In this document: positions 17,601 through 24,907 of the stretch, piece by piece
Numbering within the stretch: the first letter of the stretch is position 1
Layout: each line of letters opens with the position of its first letter
Origin: CAYNTG01 sp964400105
GTDB taxonomy: Bacteria > UBP14 > UBA6098
DNA length: 37,025 nt
Assembly: GCA_964400105.1 (NCBI GenBank)
Contig: CAYNTG010000016.1
Coordinates: 1-37,025, forward strand
Reading direction: 5' to 3'
Notes under the pieces: generated by a model
What the model saw: the letters and a program-made list of their open reading frames with translations, nothing else
Databases searched by the model: none
What the model was told of the DNA's origin: nothing
Made by a program: the position numbers and the translations under genes

Positions 17601-18453
17601 GTTCGAGCTTAAAGAAAGGCACCTCATCGACCTGAGCCTCGATAAGTTCGTCGAACTTTTCGTCGGTAATCTCTTCGCCGGCCTGAAGATGAACAACCCC
17701 GGTCTCGAAATCGAAAAGGGTGTCCGCAGCGAAATTGCCGACGACTGATTTGCGATTCTGTGAATGAACCTTATAGACCTTAACGTCGTGGAAAAGCTCG
17801 ATAATGGAGCGCTCGGTATCGTAACCGAAGGTCTTGAAAAGAGTCGTGATCGGAACCTTGCGGCGTGAATCGAAATATACCCAGATAGCTTCCCGGATAT
17901 CGATTTTGATCTCGATCCAGCTCCCGCGATATGGAATAATCCGTGCTGAATAAAGACGTTTTCCGTTTGGATGCACCGTTTCGTCGAAAAACACGCCCGG
18001 GCTGCGATGAAGCTGACTTATGACCACCCTCTCGGCACCGTTGATAATAAAGGTTCCGTAGTTAGTGATCAAAGGAATCTCGCCGAGATAGACCTCACCC
18101 TCGCGAGCCTCCTTTATTCGCCTCGAATCGCCAGTGCCTTCCCATTCCACAAGCTTCAACCGGACACGCAAACTACCAGAATGAGTCATATTGCGAATAC
18201 GGCAATCGAGGATATTGAATCTCGGCTTGCCAATCCGGTAGCTTATGTATTCGAGTGTGTATTTGCCGTAGAGATCTTCGACGGGAAAATTGCTCTTGAA
18301 AACCTCTTCCAACCCTCTGTTTTCCCGATCCTCCGGAAGGACGTCCAGCTGAAGGAAACCCTCGTAAGAGCTTATCTGAACAGCTAAAAGATTTGGGATT
18401 GGAACAGCGGGCTCGGTCTTTGTGAAATCCGTCCGATCTTCGTAAACTTTCAC
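14683..18453 (-). CDS. rpoB: DNA-directed RNA polymerase subunit beta
   Basis: About 1256 residues. The rifampicin-binding region is wild type by inspection ([27 protein letters not shown], cut here into its known positions: the Q, D, H and S contact residues are present), so the enzyme is predicted rifampicin-sensitive. Other landmarks are [37 protein letters not shown], the [24 protein letters not shown] active-site segment and the C-terminal [27 protein letters not shown]. GTG 18453 is chosen as the start because GAGG lies 5 nt before it and homology begins there; an ATG 22 codons earlier would add an unsupported tail. A 213-bp spacer with two hairpins separates it from rplL. Confidence 0.96.
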   Translation of the reverse strand: [1256 protein letters not shown]

Positions 18454-18521
18454 TTTTTCCTCGCCTTTATATTTTTTCAGCCACAAATAAATATGTGCAA
18501 CTGAATGGATCAAGCGCACAA

Positions 18522-18652
18522 CTTGTTATACCTTATGATATAACAAGATTGCCGCATTGTGGTTTCTCGAAAATACGGAAATCTGCCGCAGTTTTATTGT
18601 TTAAACCGGACAGAGATTACCGGGGTCGCCGCGACGAACCTGACAACCCCGG
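18522..18652 (-). promoter_or_regulatory. Two hairpins in the rplL-rpoB spacer
   Basis: One is cttgttata/tataacaag (18522-18530 and 18539-18547), a perfect 9-bp stem with an 8-nt loop. The other is ccggggt/accccgg (18620-18626 and 18646-18652), a GC-rich 7-bp stem. Neither has a following T-run. The place matches the rplL-rpoB attenuator and RNase-processing region known in other bacteria, where ribosomal protein and polymerase expression are uncoupled. Confidence 0.55.
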
Positions 18653-18666
18653 GTATTATAGAAAAG

Positions 18667-19080
18667 TTACTTTATCTCGATGGTTGCGCCGACTGCTTCG
18701 AGAGCTTCCTTAATAGCCTTCGCCTCATCCTCCGGGATGTCCTCTTTGATCGCGGCCGGAAGGTCGCCATCGACGAAATCCTTGGCTTCTTTGAGTCCCA
18801 GGTCCGTCGCGGCACGAACTTCCTTAATAACCTTGATCTTCTGATCGCCTATCGCAACGAGCATAGGCGTGAAAGCAGTCTTCTCCATCTCTTCCTCGAC
18901 GTCTGCAGGAGCGGCGGCAGCCATGGCTGCTGCCGGAGCGGTAGCGGAAACGCCGAACTTCTCCTCGAGCGCCTTTACCAGATCGGCAAGCTCCAAAACT
19001 GTGAGCTTTTCGACTGCTTCGAGAATGGACTGTGCGTTATCGCTGAGCTTGATTTCAGTGGTGTTATCTTCTGGGCACAT
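18667..19080 (-). CDS. rplL: 50S ribosomal protein L7/L12
   Basis: 137 residues, slightly longer than the usual 120-130 because of a short acidic N-terminal lead (MCPEDNTTEIKLS). The dimerising N-terminal helices (LTVLELADLVKALEEKFGV), the Ala-rich hinge (APAAAMAAAAPADVEEE) and the globular C-terminal domain with KIKVIKEVRAATDLGLKEAKDFVD, which recruits translation factors, are all present. AGGAG lies before the ATG. It follows rplJ by 40 bp. Confidence 0.97.
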   Translation of the reverse strand: MCPEDNTTEIKLSDNAQSILEAVEKLTVLELADLVKALEEKFGVSATAPAAAMAAAAPADVEEEMEKTAFTPMLVAIGDQKIKVIKEVRAATDLGLKEAKDFVDGDLPAAIKEDIPEDEAKAIKEALEAVGATIEIK

Positions 19081-19120
19081 GCTTTTCTCCTTTTTCTATT
19101 TTTTTTTTGATAATCTCTTT

Positions 19121-19642
19121 TTAGGATGCCTGCTTCTTCTCGCCTATCGCAGAAAGAGCGATCACAAAACCGCGCAACAACCCTGAAAGACCGAATACCA
19201 GCCCAGAGATCGGTGCGGCGATACCGCTCACAAACATCGCTTGAAGTTGACTTATTTCGGGCATTTGTGCAATCTCATCGAAACGCGAAAGGGATAGTAT
19301 CTGGTTGTCGATAATAACGCCCTTTACCTGCGGCTTATCGATATTTTTCTTGAAATCACTTAACACCTTAGCCGGTTTCACAGGATCGTTATTAGCTAGG
19401 ACCCAACTTGTAGGACCGACAAGAACATCGTCGATTGGCACAAGCTCGGCCTGTTTCCGTGCTATCTTCATGAAACGATTCTTCGCTATGCGCATTATAG
19501 CGCCAGCCTCTGTAAGCTTATTCCGCAAATCGTTAACCTGAGCCACGGTAAGCCCTGTATGATCGGTTAAATATTGAATTGTATTTTCGCTTAAAAGCTT
19601 TTCGAGCTTCTTTACTTCTTCTATCTTCGCCGGATTAGGCAC
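19121..19642 (-). CDS. rplJ: 50S ribosomal protein L10
   Basis: 173 residues, the expected length. The N-terminal rRNA-binding domain has LSENTIQYLTDHTGLTVAQVNDLRNKL and IAKNRFMKIA, and the C-terminal helix that carries the L7/L12 dimers ends the protein. Only 18 bp separate it from rplA, so there is no room for the long autogenous L10 leader found in some phyla. Confidence 0.96.
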   Translation of the reverse strand: MPNPAKIEEVKKLEKLLSENTIQYLTDHTGLTVAQVNDLRNKLTEAGAIMRIAKNRFMKIARKQAELVPIDDVLVGPTSWVLANNDPVKPAKVLSDFKKNIDKPQVKGVIIDNQILSLSRFDEIAQMPEISQLQAMFVSGIAAPISGLVFGLSGLLRGFVIALSAIGEKKQAS

Positions 19643-19660
19643 TTCGTCTCCTTTCGGCGC

Positions 19661-20359
19661 TTACTTTTTAATTATTCCCGTGAGATCAACCTTGATGCCT
19701 GGGCCCATCGTCGAAGATATCCCCATCCCCATAAGATAAGCACCCTTGACCGACGCGGGTTTTACTTTTTGAAGAATATCGACCAGTGCGATACAGTTTT
19801 CCACGAGAGCCTCTGTCTCAAAAGAAACCTTACCGACCATAGCATGGATATTCCCTGCCTTATCGACCCGGTATTCGATCTTACCGGCTCTCGCATCCCC
19901 GACCGCTTTCGCAATATCCGGTGTCACCGTCCCGGTTTTCGGATTCGGCATTAGACCCCTCGGACCCAGAACGCGACCGAGCTTACCGACCTTGCCCATC
20001 ATCCTCGGATGCGCGATAGCCACATCGAAATCAAGGAAACCCTCCTTGATCTTCTCGACGAGATCGTCGCTTCCGACGATATCCGCTCCGGCAACCTTGG
20101 CCACTTCCGCATCTTCGCCCTCGGCAAATACGGCGATCTTGACCTTTTTGCCGGTGCCGTTCGGCAGAACCAACGACCCGCGAATCATCTGATCCGCGTG
20201 GCGCGGATCGACACCGAGCCGAATCGCTACCTCGACGGATTCATCGAAATTGGCGCTCGCACTTCCTTTGAGAAGAGTTACAGCCTCAGTAAGCTCGTAA
20301 CGCTTGAAAGGATCGATCTTTTCACGAACAGCGTTATACTTTTTCCCATGACATGCCAT
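19661..20359 (-). CDS. rplA: 50S ribosomal protein L1
   Basis: 232 residues. Typical L1 features: the N-terminal KKYNAVREKIDPFKRYELTEAV, FDESVEVAIRLGVDPRHADQMIRGS, GLMPNPKTGTVTPDI and the closing GIKVDLTGI. It forms the L1 stalk of the ribosomal E site and may repress its own operon in the usual way, although I see no defined L1-binding leader. It starts 5 bp after rplK. Confidence 0.97.
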   Translation of the reverse strand: MACHGKKYNAVREKIDPFKRYELTEAVTLLKGSASANFDESVEVAIRLGVDPRHADQMIRGSLVLPNGTGKKVKIAVFAEGEDAEVAKVAGADIVGSDDLVEKIKEGFLDFDVAIAHPRMMGKVGKLGRVLGPRGLMPNPKTGTVTPDIAKAVGDARAGKIEYRVDKAGNIHAMVGKVSFETEALVENCIALVDILQKVKPASVKGAYLMGMGISSTMGPGIKVDLTGIIKK

Positions 20360-20364
20360 AATCC

Positions 20365-20793
20365 TTACCCCTCCACCGTAATGCCCATGCTCCGGGCGGT
20401 TCCCGCGATAATTTTCATCGCGGCTTCGATATCGTTGGCGGTGAGGTCGGGCATCTTCGTCTCGGCGATCTCCCTGATCTTCTCCCTGGAGATGTTTGCT
20501 ACGATATCCCTATTCGGCACGCCCGATCCCTTCGGGATACCGGCGGCCTTCCGAAGAAGGTCGCTGGCCGGAGAGGTCTTAGTGATAAAAGTATAGCTTT
20601 TATCACCATAAACCATTATCTCGACGGGGATTATCGCATCGCCCATGCTCGCGGTCTGTGCGTTGAATGCCTTGCAGAATTTCATAATATTTATTCCCGC
20701 TTGACCCAGCGCCGGGCCGACCGGAGGAGCAGGTGTAGCTTTCCCAGCCGTGATATGAAGCTTAACTATGCCTTTTACTTCTTTTTTCGCCAT
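20365..20793 (-). CDS. rplK: 50S ribosomal protein L11
   Basis: 142 residues from ATG 20793 (GAAAGGAA upstream), starting [44 protein letters not shown], the conserved L11 head; the C-terminal RNA-binding domain has [21 protein letters not shown] reading 11 codons longer exists but is not L11-like. L11 forms the GTPase-associated centre. It follows nusG by 126 bp. Confidence 0.97.
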
Positions 20794-20919
20794 AAATTTC
20801 CTTTCGTCCTCCCACGGTAGAGGCAATCCGTGGTGTTATAAATTTCGGACAACAAATGTCGCTATCGAAAGAGCGCGTTCTCCGGTCAATAAATACCGAA
20901 TTCAAAATGAGTCTAAAAA

Positions 20920-21456
20920 CTACTTTTCGTCCTCTTTTACCTGCAAAAAATCGACCTCGACAGGTGTAAGCCTGCCAAAAATACTGACCATTATCTTGAT
21001 CTTGCCGCGTTCCGGATTGATCTCCGAGATCGCGCCGGAAAAATCGCGGAACGGACCATCGATAACCTTAACCACATCGCCGACATTAAAGGGTATCTCG
21101 ATCTTATGCTCGCTCGCCGAGATTCCATCCGTGCGCGCCTTGATTCTGTCGAGTTCCTCCTCGGAGATGGGAACCGGCTTACCGCCAGCCATAAGGAAAT
21201 TGGTGATACCGGGCGTGCTGTTCACCAGAGCTATGGATTCCTTCGTAAGTTCCATCTGAATAATGATATAGCTCGGGAAAAACTTGCGCTGAACGGTGCG
21301 CCTTTTTCCACGACGCATCTCGACAATATCCTCTGTCGGGATAAGGATATCCGTTATCTGATCCTCTAAACCCTTTTCGCGCGCAGCAGCCAGGAGATAA
21401 CGATTAACCTTCTGCTCGTGACCCGAAAGCGTATGAACAACGAACCATTTTAGCAT
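20920..21456 (-). CDS. nusG: Transcription antitermination factor NusG
   Basis: 178 residues with the NGN domain (KWFVVHTLSGHEQKVNRYLL, RRGKRRTVQRKFFPSYIIIQMEL) and the C-terminal KOW domain (FNVGDVVKVIDGPFRDFSGAISEI). It binds the beta' clamp helices and links RNA polymerase to the ribosome or Rho. Its ATG directly abuts the secE stop, as in the conserved secE-nusG pair. Confidence 0.97.
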   Translation of the reverse strand: MLKWFVVHTLSGHEQKVNRYLLAAAREKGLEDQITDILIPTEDIVEMRRGKRRTVQRKFFPSYIIIQMELTKESIALVNSTPGITNFLMAGGKPVPISEEELDRIKARTDGISASEHKIEIPFNVGDVVKVIDGPFRDFSGAISEINPERGKIKIMVSIFGRLTPVEVDFLQVKEDEK

Positions 21457-21642
21457 TTAACCCATTACCAAACGCATGAGGAGAAAGAAAATACGGTCGA
21501 TGGTTCCGACGAAAATAAGCAATAACAAACTCGAAACTACTACCGCGATGGTCAAATTAATAAGCTCCTGACGGTTCGGCCAACGAACCTTCTTGAACTC
21601 GAGAAATGCTTCCTTAGTAAATACTTTAAGCTTACCGAACAT
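21457..21642 (-). CDS. secE: Protein translocase subunit SecE
   Basis: 61 residues, the usual short single-span form. The amphipathic helix FLEFKKVRWPNRQELINLT carries the conserved R/K-x-W-P motif, followed by one membrane span (IAVVVSSLLLLIFVGTIDRIFFLL). ATG 21642 has AAGGAA upstream; the longer frame runs back into the tRNA-Trp gene and is rejected. Confidence 0.96.
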   Translation of the reverse strand: MFGKLKVFTKEAFLEFKKVRWPNRQELINLTIAVVVSSLLLLIFVGTIDRIFFLLMRLVMG

Positions 21643-21681
21643 TTTTCCTTTATCCCCGCACTTAAAATTATTAATTCTACA

Positions 21682-21710
21682 GGCGGAGATCGTTTTATTC
21701 GATCCCCGCC
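21682..21710 (-). promoter_or_regulatory. Stable hairpin between tRNA-Trp and secE
   Basis: An 11-bp stem (21682-21692 with 21700-21710, one G-U pair on the RNA) closes a 7-nt loop 12 nt after the tRNA. No T-run follows, so processing of the tRNA from the secE mRNA or protection of the secE 5' end is more likely than termination. Confidence 0.5.
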
Positions 21711-21721
21711 ATTCATTACAA

Positions 21722-21794
21722 CAGGCCCGGAGGGACTTGAACCCCCAACCTGCGGTTTTGGAGACCGCCACTCTACCAGTTGAGCTACAGGCCT
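21722..21794 (-). tRNA. tRNA-Trp (CCA anticodon)
   Basis: 73 nt on the minus strand. The acceptor stem is AGGCCTG with CGGGCCT, the D-arm has TAGCTCAACTGGTAGAG, the anticodon loop is CTCCAAA (anticodon CCA), and the T-arm is GGGGGTTCAAGTCCCTC. Discriminator G, no encoded 3' CCA. It lies between rpmG and secE, the usual place. Confidence 0.95.
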
Positions 21795-21841
21795 ATATCA
21801 CACAATACGCCGTCGAAACGACGAAAGCGCATCAGCCAGGT

Positions 21842-21994
21842 TTAGCGGCTCTCCTTATGCAAAGTATGCCTACCGCACTTTGGGCAGAATTTTTTATATT
21901 CGACCCTACCTGGGTGCAAACGCTTGTTCTTCGAGTAAGTATAATTCTTTGCCTTACACTCCGAACAAGCTAGTATAATTATATCTCTCGCCAT
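21842..21994 (-). CDS. rpmG: 50S ribosomal protein L33, zinc type
   Basis: 50 residues: starts MARDIIILACSECKAKNYTY and ends KKFCPKCGRHTLHKESR. Four cysteines in two CxxC pairs (C10, C13, C37, C40) mark the zinc-binding form. The position between tuf and tRNA-Trp/secE is classical for rpmG. The ribosome binding site is weak (TAGG). Confidence 0.96.
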   Translation of the reverse strand: MARDIIILACSECKAKNYTYSKNKRLHPGRVEYKKFCPKCGRHTLHKESR

Positions 21995-22001
21995 AATTAG
22001 C

Positions 22002-22492
22002 CTACTTAAACATTATTAACAGTGACAATACCAGAACGAAAACCGACAATCCATTTAATAAACCGTCGATGAAAACCAATACGTTGCTCGACTTTTCCTT
22101 TTTGTCTAATAGTTGTTTTTTACGTCTCTTAGCACCTTGAACAAAAGTAAAGGTATTTAAGAGAACAAAAAGAAACAGCATTATTATACTTACCCATGTT
22201 GGCAAGTGCTTCCATTTTTCAATTGGAACTAACCGTAGGAAAAATGATATAGCTATGGTTACACCAAGCAAATTCCCAATGCATCTAGGGCAAATCCACG
22301 ACCAGACACTTCTTGCTTTTTTGTAAAGTTCTTTGCACCAAAAACCATGATAATAGACTATTTCGGCAACAAATACTGCACAAGCTATACCAATCGGTAT
22401 CCACTTAATCCAATTTTCAATTTGAGCGGCTATTAAAGCCGATATAGCACTGACTGCTACTGTATATGGTAGCCTATCGAACTATCAGACAT
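22002..22492 (-). pseudogene. Broken gene for a polytopic membrane protein
   Basis: An open frame on the minus strand from about 22484 to 22002 encodes a hydrophobic protein with roughly five membrane spans and the motif WSWICPRCIGNLLGV, but it has no usable start codon before TTG 22271 mid-protein. The only nearby start, ATG 22492 (MSDSS), is in another frame and stops after 11 codons, so the gene appears frameshifted within its first few codons. CPRCIGxxLG recalls the cysteine motif of DUF2085-type small membrane proteins (weak resemblance from memory). The DNA is AT-rich compared with the ribosomal genes on both sides. A sequencing indel could also explain the break. Confidence 0.6.
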
Positions 22493-22497
22493 GTATC

Positions 22498-22686
22498 TTA
22501 TCGCGCTATTTTTTTTGCTCTAGAAACACCAATGCAAGCGTAGCCAAACAGAGCAATAGCAGATAAATCAAAGAGCAAATATACAAGCGATTCGGTAACC
22601 GCAAGAAACAACCCCAAACCACCTATTACTCATGCGAGTAAAACTAGCGCTTGGGATATCCATATATCGGTTTTATTCTGACACAT
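22498..22686 (-). pseudogene. Small membrane-protein gene with an in-frame TGA
   Basis: From ATG 22686, 12 bp after tuf, the frame reads MCQNKTDIWISQALVLLA, a TGA, then VIGGLGLFLAVTESLVYLLF and on to RAKKIAR and TAA at 22498. With the TGA read as an amino acid this is a 62-residue protein with two membrane spans and a basic tail. TGA is a normal stop elsewhere in the window, so this is most simply a nonsense mutation (TGG to TGA). It lies in the same AT-rich insert as the frameshifted gene that follows. Confidence 0.55.
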
Positions 22687-22698
22687 ATATCTACGAAC

Positions 22699-23907
22699 CT
22701 ACTCTAATATTGTGTGCACAACGCCAGCACCGATGGTCTTGCCACCCTCGCGAATCGCGAAACGGAGACCCTTTTCCATGGCAATCGGGTTGATAAGCTC
22801 ACAATCCATAGTAACATTATCGCCTGGCATAACCATCTCGACGCCCTCCTGAAGCTTGATCTCGCCGGTAACGTCGGTGGTGCGGAAATAGAATTGCGGA
22901 CGATAACCCGTGAAGAATGGCTTACTACGACCACCCTCCTTCGCTTTAAGCACATAGACCTCAGCCTTGAACTTCGTATGTGGGGTGATCGTTCCGGGGG
23001 CCGCCAGAACCATACCGCGCTCCAAAGAATCCTTGTCAACTCCGCGCAAAAGCACGCCGACATTGTCGCCGGCCTCGGCATAATCGAGAATCTTGCGGAA
23101 CATCTCCAGGCTCGTGGCAACGGTCTTACGCGTCGGTTTGATACCAACGATTGCAATCTCTTTGCCCGGTTCGATCCTACCACGTTCGACTCTACCCGTT
23201 CCAACGGTTCCTCTACCGGTGATCGAGAAAACATCCTCAATCGGCATAAGGAACGGCAAATCGACATCGCGTTCCGGCGTCGGAATATAGTTGTCAATCG
23301 CTTCGATGAGTTCATGAATCGGTGCGAATTCCGGTGCATCGAAAGCCTTGCTGTCGTCCATACCGGCGTTCATACACGCCAGAGCGCTTCCGCGAATAAT
23401 CGGGATGTCGTCGCCCGGGAATTCGTTTTTCGACAACAAATCCCTGACCTCGAGCTCGACCAGATCGAGAAGCTCGGGATCGTCCACGAGGTCGGTCTTG
23501 TTCATGAAGACCACCATCGCCGGGACGTTCACCTGTTTAGCGAGAAGCACGTGCTCCATAGTTTGAGGCATAGGGCCGTCCGCTGCACTAACAACGAGGA
23601 CCGCGCCGTCCATCTGAGCCGCACCGGTAATCATGTTCTTGATATAGTCGGCGTGCCCCGGACAGTCGATGTGAGCATAATGCCTCTTATCGGATTCATA
23701 CTCGACATGTGCTGTGTTGATGGTTATACCGCGAGCCTTCTCCTCCGGCGCGTTGTCGATGTCGTCGAACTCCTCGACACTTGCTAAACCCTTGCGGCTC
23801 AAAACCATCGTGATCGCCGCCGTGAGCGTCGTCTTGCCGTGGTCGATATGGCCTATCGTGCCGATATTGACATGCGGCTTAGTTCGCTCGAAATGTTCCT
23901 TGGCCAT
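22699..23907 (-). CDS. tuf: Elongation factor Tu
   Basis: 402 residues. The G domain has GHIDHGKTTLTAAIT (19-33), switch I RGITINTAHVEY, DCPGHADYIKNMITGAAQMD and MNKTDLVDD; domain II (GRGTVGTGRVERG) and domain III (the RSKPFFTGYRPQFYFRTTDVTG segment, then MPGDNVTMDCELI) follow. The P-loop has Ile where most EF-Tu have Val (GHIDHGK), a mild variant. A strong GAAGGAGGAG lies before ATG. It delivers aminoacyl-tRNA to the ribosome and is downstream of four tRNA genes, as in the thrU-tyrU-glyT-thrT-tufB arrangement. Confidence 0.98.
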   Translation of the reverse strand: MAKEHFERTKPHVNIGTIGHIDHGKTTLTAAITMVLSRKGLASVEEFDDIDNAPEEKARGITINTAHVEYESDKRHYAHIDCPGHADYIKNMITGAAQMDGAVLVVSAADGPMPQTMEHVLLAKQVNVPAMVVFMNKTDLVDDPELLDLVELEVRDLLSKNEFPGDDIPIIRGSALACMNAGMDDSKAFDAPEFAPIHELIEAIDNYIPTPERDVDLPFLMPIEDVFSITGRGTVGTGRVERGRIEPGKEIAIVGIKPTRKTVATSLEMFRKILDYAEAGDNVGVLLRGVDKDSLERGMVLAAPGTITPHTKFKAEVYVLKAKEGGRSKPFFTGYRPQFYFRTTDVTGEIKLQEGVEMVMPGDNVTMDCELINPIAMEKGLRFAIREGGKTIGAGVVHTILE

Positions 23908-23957
23908 ATTATCTCCTCCTTCAATGAGAGATACTTAATCGGTTAATTATTGTTTCC

Positions 23958-24479
23958 TCAACTCAAAAAATCCACAAAAATGTCGGCGAGCCGACCAATA
24001 ATCGATCTTCCAAAAAATCCTCTGCGAATAACCGCAGTTTTCGGGTCCTCCTCATTTTTTGCCTCGTCGAATATCTTCTGAAGACCATTTTCCCTGAAAA
24101 TCTCCCTCGCCCGCTCATTCCAAACCTCATCGAATGCCCGCAGAGCGACAAGCTCGCCACTTTCGAGCCAGATGCCACAATCGTTCAAACACCGATCGAT
24201 CACAATGCCAGTATCGTATCCATAGACGCTACGATTGAGCTTCGACCCGCAAACTGGGCATTTAAACTCGTTATCGAGTTCTTCCTTCGGAATCTGACGA
24301 TGACGCCACTCATTCGCTGTCCGCAACGCGGCTTCGGGAATCTCCGTTTTTCGCTTATCTATAATACTCAAAAGAACCTTGCCGCCAATCCAAAAACCAC
24401 CACACCCCGCGCACTTCATGACGGGGAACCCCTCGTAAGAAGATTCCGCTAATATACCGCTGCATCGCGGACAATCCAT
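23958..24479 (-). CDS. Protein with two TFIIB-type zinc ribbons
   Basis: 173 residues. The first zinc ribbon is CPRC...CAGCGGFW (residues 3-26) and the second CPVCGSKL...DRCLNDCGIWLESGEL, the pattern of the bacterial zf-TFIIB domain, followed by a charged helical tail and a short basic-hydrophobic C terminus. The function of these proteins is not established. ATG 24479 is chosen because GGAG lies 6 nt before it; ATG 24491 would leave only 5 bp after the tRNA-Thr gene and has no ribosome binding site. It sits between tRNA-Thr and tuf, a position empty in most genomes, and must be made from the same primary transcript. Confidence 0.75.
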   Translation of the reverse strand: MDCPRCSGILAESSYEGFPVMKCAGCGGFWIGGKVLLSIIDKRKTEIPEAALRTANEWRHRQIPKEELDNEFKCPVCGSKLNRSVYGYDTGIVIDRCLNDCGIWLESGELVALRAFDEVWNERAREIFRENGLQKIFDEAKNEEDPKTAVIRRGFFGRSIIGRLADIFVDFLS

Positions 24480-24496
24480 ACAAAACTCCATATCGT

Positions 24497-24569
24497 AGCC
24501 CACGACCAGATTTGAACTGGTGACCTCATCCTTACCAAGGATGTGCTCTACCATCTGAGCTACGTGGGC
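24497..24569 (-). tRNA. tRNA-Thr (GGT anticodon)
   Basis: 73 nt. Acceptor GCCCACG with CGTGGGC, D-arm GCTCAGATGGTAGAGC, anticodon stem CATCC/GGATG with loop TTGGTAA (GGT), T-arm ACCAG TTCAAAT CTGGT. Equivalent to thrT before tuf. Confidence 0.95.
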
Positions 24570-24583
24570 GAAATTTTTCAAAA

Positions 24584-24657
24584 AGCGGGAAACGGGATTC
24601 GAACCCGCGACATTCAGCTTGGAAGGCTGACGCTCTAGCCAACTGAGCTACTCCCGC
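24584..24657 (-). tRNA. tRNA-Gly (TCC anticodon)
   Basis: 74 nt. Acceptor GCGGGAG with TTCCCGC, D-arm GCTCAGTTGGCTAGAGC, anticodon stem TCAGC/GCTGA with loop CTTCCAA (TCC), T-arm GCGGG TTCGAAT CCCGT. No encoded CCA. Confidence 0.95.
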
Positions 24658-24721
24658 ACAATCAAAACTTTTTTAGCCGCAGACCGTTCGAGAACGCGTC
24701 GTCACGTCCAATCTCAACATC

Positions 24722-24803
24722 TGGTGGGGGGAGGATTCGAACCTCCGAAGGCGTTGCCGACAGATTTACAGTCTGTTCCCTTTGACCACTCGGGAACCCC
24801 ACC
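24722..24803 (-). tRNA. tRNA-Tyr (GTA anticodon)
   Basis: 82 nt, class II with a long variable arm. Acceptor GGTGGGG with CCCCACC, discriminator A, anticodon stem ACAGA/TCTGT with loop CTGTAAA (GTA), T-arm GGAGG TTCGAAT CCTCC. Confidence 0.95.
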
Positions 24804-24835
24804 AAACTGGAAAAAGAGCGTAAAATAACTTTATC

Positions 24836-24907
24836 AGCCGACGGGGGGAATCGAACCCCCAACCTGCGGTTTACAAAACCGCTGCTCTACCCTTGAGCTA
24901 CATCGGC
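24836..24907 (-). tRNA. tRNA-Thr (TGT anticodon)
   Basis: 72 nt. Acceptor GCCGATG with CGTCGGC, D-arm GCTCAAGGGTAGAGC, anticodon stem GCGGT/ACCGC with loop TTTGTAA (TGT), T-arm GGGGG TTCGATT CCCCC. First gene of the tRNA-tuf-rpoBC block. Confidence 0.95.

Noticed and set aside
19643..19660. L10 leader regulatory RNA
   Set aside because: Only 18 bp separate rplA and rplJ, too short for the known leader.
21643..21771. 43-residue N-terminal extension of SecE
   Set aside because: It would be translated through the tRNA-Trp gene; the SecE family begins at ATG 21642, which has its own ribosome binding site.
22627..22635. TGA read as tryptophan or selenocysteine in the small membrane gene
   Set aside because: TGA ends many clear genes here (ROK, hydrolase, arcC, antitoxin), so reassignment is out; the position fits a lost TGG, and no selenocysteine-type hairpin or catalytic context is seen.
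24480..24581. Longer start for the zinc-ribbon protein
   Set aside because: The extension translates the tRNA-Thr gene.
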